Positions 13,557 to 16,965 of a DNA stretch of 16,965 bases are shown one piece after another. Position 1 is the first letter of the stretch. Every line of letters starts with the position of its first letter. Source of the stretch: an uncultured Oscillospiraceae bacterium. Lineage in GTDB: Bacteria > Bacillota > Clostridia > Oscillospirales > Oscillospiraceae. The stretch is taken from positions 1-16,965 of the forward strand of contig CAKTPR010000045.1 of the NCBI GenBank assembly GCA_934591725.1. The letters run 5' to 3'. The position numbers and the translations under genes were made by a program. Under the pieces are notes generated by a model. The model did not search any database, was not told where the DNA came from, and worked only from the letters and a program-made list of their open reading frames with translations.

Positions 13557-14821
13557 GCGCGTACCTTCTCCATGAGGCGGTTTGCCTTCTCGTATATCTC
13601 CTCCGGCGCTTCGCCGATGAATAACTCGCCGTTTTCGTAGAGAATGCGTCCGTTCACCATCGTCAGGCGCACGTTCTCTTTGGAACCGGAGTAGACGATA
13701 TTCCGCGCGATGTTATTGAGCGGCTGCATGTTCGGCCTGTGCAGGTCTATGACGACGAGGTCAGAGAGCTTACCCGGCGCGATATCGTCCGCGTCCGAAA
13801 GCCCCATCGCGCCCGCGCCGCCGGCGCAGGCCATTTCAAGCACGCGGTCGGCGCTCCCGGCCGCAGCGTCCTTATTTGCGAGCTTCTGCAGCACGCTTGC
13901 AAGGTACATTTCGCGGAACATATCCAGCGCGTTGTTGCTCGCCGCGCCGTCCGTGCCTATCGCCATCGGTATTCCTGCCGCGGCGAGCCTGTCCAGCGGC
14001 GCGATGCCGGAGGCGAGCTTTGCGTTCGAGCCGGGGTTCGTCACCGCCCAGAGCTTCTTGCGCGCGAAAAGCTCAATGTCCTCGTCGCTCATCCACACGC
14101 AGTGGAAGCCGCCGCCGCCGTAGGCAAACATACCGATGCTGTCCAAAAGCTGCGGCGGGGTCATGCCCCAGCGCTCCACGCAGCCCTTGACCTCGCTCTC
14201 CGTCTCGCACAGGTGCATGAAGCAGGGCTCCTTGTACTTTTCCGCAAGGGCGGCCATGTACTTCATGCGCTCCATGCCGGTGGTGTACTCGGCATGGATT
14301 CCGAGGCGGTAGGAAATGAGCTCGTCATAATCGTTAAAGCGCAGGTACTCGCGCTCTATGTTCTTCTCGTCCGCGTCAAAGTTATTGAGTGCTGAGCATA
14401 TCACCGTGCGGTAGCCGCAGTCGACATTCGCCCTGGCGTAGGCTTCATTGCGCATATACATATCAAAGCTCGAAGTGATGCCGGAGGAGAGATACTCCAT
14501 TATCCCAAGCTTTGTGAAGGTGTATATCATCTCGTCATCGAGCTTTGCCTCGTTCGGGAACACCTGCTGACAAAGCCAGTCACCCAGCGGCATATCGTCG
14601 GCAAAGGAGCGCAGGAAGGTCATAGCCGTGTGGGTGTGCGCGTCCTTGAAGCCCGGCATCAGCAGGTCGCCGCGCAGGTCGACCTCGCGCTCAAAGCGCG
14701 GCGCGTCCGCGCGCTCCGCCCCGACATAGGCGATGCGCCCGCCGTCCGTCCAGACCTCGTCCCGGCTTATTTTTATCCCGCCGGAAAAGCGCAGCACCCG
14801 GCCGTTGTAGAATCTTATCAT
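13553..14821 (-). CDS. mtaD: Amidohydrolase, 5'-methylthioadenosine/S-adenosylhomocysteine deaminase-like
   Basis: 422 aa from ATG 14821, whose ATGA overlaps the gatD stop, with GGAGG 10 bases upstream; an in-frame ATG nine codons earlier lacks that logic. Members deaminate MTA or SAH (and related adenosine or guanine compounds) to the inosine form, recycling by-products of SAM and polyamine metabolism. The metal site of the amidohydrolase superfamily is complete: H62-x-H64 in 'KDAHTHTAM', H176 in 'GIHAEYT', H203 with E206 in 'FMHLCETESE', H240 in 'FHCVWM', and D291 in 'GTDGAASNNALDMF'. 'DDMPLGDWLCQQVFPNEAKL' and 'NPGSNAKLASGIAPL' are closest to the MTA/SAH deaminase family as I know it. Guanine deaminase or SsnA-like members are less likely alternatives. 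The symbol is tentative. Confidence 0.87.
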   Translation of the reverse strand: MIRFYNGRVLRFSGGIKISRDEVWTDGGRIAYVGAERADAPRFEREVDLRGDLLMPGFKDAHTHTAMTFLRSFADDMPLGDWLCQQVFPNEAKLDDEMIYTFTKLGIMEYLSSGITSSFDMYMRNEAYARANVDCGYRTVICSALNNFDADEKNIEREYLRFNDYDELISYRLGIHAEYTTGMERMKYMAALAEKYKEPCFMHLCETESEVKGCVERWGMTPPQLLDSIGMFAYGGGGFHCVWMSDEDIELFARKKLWAVTNPGSNAKLASGIAPLDRLAAAGIPMAIGTDGAASNNALDMFREMYLASVLQKLANKDAAAGSADRVLEMACAGGAGAMGLSDADDIAPGKLSDLVVIDLHRPNMQPLNNIARNIVYSGSKENVRLTMVNGRILYENGELFIGEAPEEIYEKANRLMEKVRA

Positions 14822-15558
14822 CGGTTTTTTGCCTCCAGCCGCGCGCACATCGCGTCATGCGCGGCTTTTTCAAAAGTATCGTCAAGCGGCTGAAGCTCCG
14901 CCGCGCCGTATTTTCTCTCAAGCGCCGTTTTCAGCAGCAGGTCGCAGAACTCCGGGTTCTTCGGGAGCATCGGCCCATGACTGTAGGTGCCGAAAACGTT
15001 CTTGAAATGCGCGCCCTCGGTGCCGTCCTCACCGTTGTTGCCGAAGCCGGAGATCATCTTCCCCAGCGGCTCAAGCCCGGCGCCGAGCCAGGTCTTGCCG
15101 CTGTGGTTCTCGAAGCCGACAACAACGCTGTCGCCGGCGTTTTCTGTGCATCTGAACTCATAATTGCCGATCATGCGCTTCCTGCTGCCGACCGTGTACA
15201 GCTCCAGCGCGCCGATAAAATCGCAGCGCTTGCCGTCGTAGGTCTCGTAATATTCGCCGAGCATCTGGTACCCGCCGCAGATCGTGAGGAAGGTGACGCC
15301 GTCGTCAATGGCGGCCTTTATCTCCTTGTCGCGTCCACGGTGCAGATCCTCAAGCAGCACCTGCTGCTCGAAATCCTGCCCGCCGCCGATGAAAACAAGG
15401 TCGAACCCGGCAAGGCTCTGCGCAGAGCCTATGGGCATTTTCACAACGCTCGCGTCTATTCCGCGCCACTGCAGACGGCGCTTCATGCAGATTATATTTC
15501 CCCCGTCGCCGTAGAGGTTCAGGACGTCCGGGTATAAATGACAGATCTTCAGTTCCAT
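14818..15558 (-). CDS. gatD: Lipid II isoglutaminyl synthase, glutamine amidotransferase subunit GatD
   Basis: 246 aa. GatD hydrolyses glutamine and passes ammonia to MurT, which amidates the alpha-carboxyl of D-Glu in the lipid II stem peptide, giving D-isoglutamine. The fold is a class I (triad-type, CobB/CobQ-like) glutaminase. The nucleophile C94 lies in 'LTICGGYQMLG', the catalytic His H194 in 'TYSHGPMLPKNP', and R128 in 'VGSRKRMIGN', where the family keeps a substrate-binding Arg. 'FIGGGQDFEQ' (56-65) and 'FENHSGKTWLG' (149-159) are further family signatures. The ribosome binding site GGAGG lies 7 bases upstream; the gene begins 12 bases after murT ends. The 3' end overlaps the amidohydrolase gene. 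Confidence 0.95.
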   Translation of the reverse strand: MELKICHLYPDVLNLYGDGGNIICMKRRLQWRGIDASVVKMPIGSAQSLAGFDLVFIGGGQDFEQQVLLEDLHRGRDKEIKAAIDDGVTFLTICGGYQMLGEYYETYDGKRCDFIGALELYTVGSRKRMIGNYEFRCTENAGDSVVVGFENHSGKTWLGAGLEPLGKMISGFGNNGEDGTEGAHFKNVFGTYSHGPMLPKNPEFCDLLLKTALERKYGAAELQPLDDTFEKAAHDAMCARLEAKNR

Positions 15559-15570
15559 GCTTCCGCCTCC

Positions 15571-16944
15571 TCAGACCCAGAATTCGTCACCGCCGCAGCG
15601 GCGGATGACAGCTTCGCGCAGCTCAAGCATCGCGGTATAGGTCGGCATGATGAACACCGGCTTATCCTGCTGGGATATCCACTGCACAAGGCGCTCATAA
15701 TCGCGCTCGGTCGAGATATGGTCACCGGCCACACCGGCGTATTTGATGCGCACGGCCATATCCTCCGCGCGGTCACCGGAAACGATGACGCGGTCTATAT
15801 AGCCCGACATCGCGGCAAGGCCCTCAAAGTCCGCGTCCCATATCCATGAGACGTCCGTGCCGTCCGCCCCGCGATCATTGAGGCAGACGATGAGGATGAA
15901 TTTTTCCTTGATATTCTCAAGAAATTCTATAACTTGATTACATCCGGCGGGGTTTTTGACGAGCATCATCTTCGTCCCGGCCTTGCCGAGGTCGAACTGC
16001 TCCATGCGCCCGAAGCCGCATTTGAAGTCCGCGATCGCGGATATCGCCGCCTCGGCGCCGAGCCCCATCTCCGTCACGGCGGCGACAGCGCCGATCGCGT
16101 TATAAATATTATACATGGCCGGGAGGTTCACTTCGGCCAGGTATTGGCGCCCATTGACCATCAGGACGACGCTGCTGCCGTTCGCGCGCTGCTCGACGAC
16201 GTTCGTGACGGCATATTCAGCCTTCGGACGGTGGTAGCCGCAATGGGGGCAGCGGAAATTGCCGAGGTGGCCGTAGCTTATGAAATCATATTCGTATTCA
16301 CTCTTGCAGTAGATGCAGTGCGACGCGTCGGAAAGCTCCGTCTTGGGTCTGGAGGGAGCTGCGCCCTTATCGATGCCGAAGAACACGACGCGGTTCGGAA
16401 GGTCGTTTGCCAAGGACGCGGTGAGGGAGCAGTCGGCATTTAAGCAGAGCACCGCTTCCGGAGCGCCCTTTATACCCTCGCGGATATTTTCAAGGGTGTG
16501 CGTCACCTCGCCGTAGCGGTCGAGCTGATCGCGGAAAAGATTGGTGACGACAATGACCTGCGGCCTGAGCTGCGAGAACACCCTGCGCGCCGCGGCCTCA
16601 TCGCACTCGATGACGGCATATTCCTTGCGGCACTTGCCGGACAGGGAGCTGTTGATGACAAACTCCGTGGTTATGCCGGAGATGAGGTTTGCGCCGGAGC
16701 GGTTGGCAAAATAGCTTTTGCCCTGCTCAAGAAAGGCCTGCTCGATCATGCGGGAGCTGGTGGTCTTGCCGTTTGTGCCGGTGACGGCAACGGTCTTGAC
16801 GTCCTTTGCCAGAAGGCTCAGCAGCTCCGGATATATTTTAAGCGCGATGCGGCCGGGCATCGCCGTGCCGCCGCGGTGCAGGATGCGCGAGACAAGACGC
16901 AGCGCCTTGCACACCAGCATTGCCAATACTGCTCTGAAATTCAT
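15571..16944 (-). CDS. murT: Lipid II isoglutaminyl synthase, Mur-ligase-like subunit MurT
   Basis: 457 aa, complete. MurT activates the D-Glu carboxyl of lipid II with ATP and joins it to ammonia from GatD, at the cytoplasmic face of the membrane. The N-terminal part carries the Mur ligase P-loop 'VTGTNGKTTSSRM' (54-66) and 'VIECDEAA' (111-118). A MurT-specific zinc ribbon insert has C210/C213 ('CIYC') and C232/C235 ('CPHC'), 18 residues apart. The C-terminal DUF1727 domain (about 320-430) contains 'LNDRGADGTDVSWIWDADFE' (355-374), the segment with the conserved acidic residues that bind GatD and complete the active site. A hydrophobic N-terminus (about 5-22) may associate with the membrane. 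AAGGAG lies 7 bases before the ATG; the promoter is beyond the window. Confidence 0.97.
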   Translation of the reverse strand: MNFRAVLAMLVCKALRLVSRILHRGGTAMPGRIALKIYPELLSLLAKDVKTVAVTGTNGKTTSSRMIEQAFLEQGKSYFANRSGANLISGITTEFVINSSLSGKCRKEYAVIECDEAAARRVFSQLRPQVIVVTNLFRDQLDRYGEVTHTLENIREGIKGAPEAVLCLNADCSLTASLANDLPNRVVFFGIDKGAAPSRPKTELSDASHCIYCKSEYEYDFISYGHLGNFRCPHCGYHRPKAEYAVTNVVEQRANGSSVVLMVNGRQYLAEVNLPAMYNIYNAIGAVAAVTEMGLGAEAAISAIADFKCGFGRMEQFDLGKAGTKMMLVKNPAGCNQVIEFLENIKEKFILIVCLNDRGADGTDVSWIWDADFEGLAAMSGYIDRVIVSGDRAEDMAVRIKYAGVAGDHISTERDYERLVQWISQQDKPVFIMPTYTAMLELREAVIRRCGGDEFWV

Positions 16945-16965
16945 AGGCGGACTCCTTGCTGTAAA

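Noticed and set aside
13710..14395. Plus-strand open frames opposite the amidohydrolase gene
   Set aside because: Antisense shadows in a GC-rich gene whose minus-strand product has all metal-binding motifs.

Overview
The window reads as chromosomal DNA of a Gram-positive anaerobe of the class Clostridia (Bacillota), probably a gut Oscillospirales/Ruminococcaceae-type organism. This is inference from the MurT/GatD peptidoglycan amidation pair, the sigma/anti-sigma/lipoprotein cassette, strong AGGAGG-type ribosome binding sites, Firmicute-like promoters and fairly GC-rich coding DNA. I see no transposase, phage gene, CRISPR array, tRNA or rRNA. Fourteen complete genes and one truncated gene fill the window, and no gene-free stretch exceeds about 180 bases.

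Region 1 (1-3327, plus strand): the tail of an XRE-type regulator and its terminator. Then an extended -10 promoter drives three tightly packed genes: an ECF-type sigma factor, a single-pass membrane protein that is probably its anti-sigma factor, and a secreted lipoprotein resembling DUF6034. This looks like an envelope-sensing module.

Region 2 (3375-7675, plus strand): a near-consensus promoter drives an MBOAT O-acyltransferase (TTG start), a DHHW/AlgJ-like secreted acetyltransferase-type protein, and a membrane-anchored protein with TPR-like repeats followed by an RCC1-type beta-propeller. The first two are the usual pair for carrying acyl groups across the membrane onto an extracytoplasmic polymer. 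The third gene overlaps the second and may be a scaffold or specificity subunit. A 20-bp bidirectional terminator ends this operon and faces tadA.

Region 3 (7683-11645): tadA and pta lie on the minus strand. Between them is a 150-base spacer with interleaved inverted repeats (a pseudoknot topology) and a strong terminator only a few bases upstream of the tadA ribosome binding site. pta diverges from an XRE regulator gene that overlaps lepA by 4 bases.

Region 4 (11652-16944, minus strand): a DegV-family lipid-binding protein with its own promoter, then (upstream) a tightly coupled series murT-gatD-amidohydrolase-PHP phosphoesterase. murT/gatD amidate the D-glutamate of lipid II. The amidohydrolase looks like a 5'-methylthioadenosine/S-adenosylhomocysteine deaminase, and the PHP protein like a nucleotide/oligoribonucleotide phosphoesterase.

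Most of the window is ordinary core genome. The items most worth a second look are the MBOAT-DHHW-RCC1 operon, the sigma/anti-sigma/lipoprotein cassette, and the structured pta-tadA spacer with its attenuator-like terminator.
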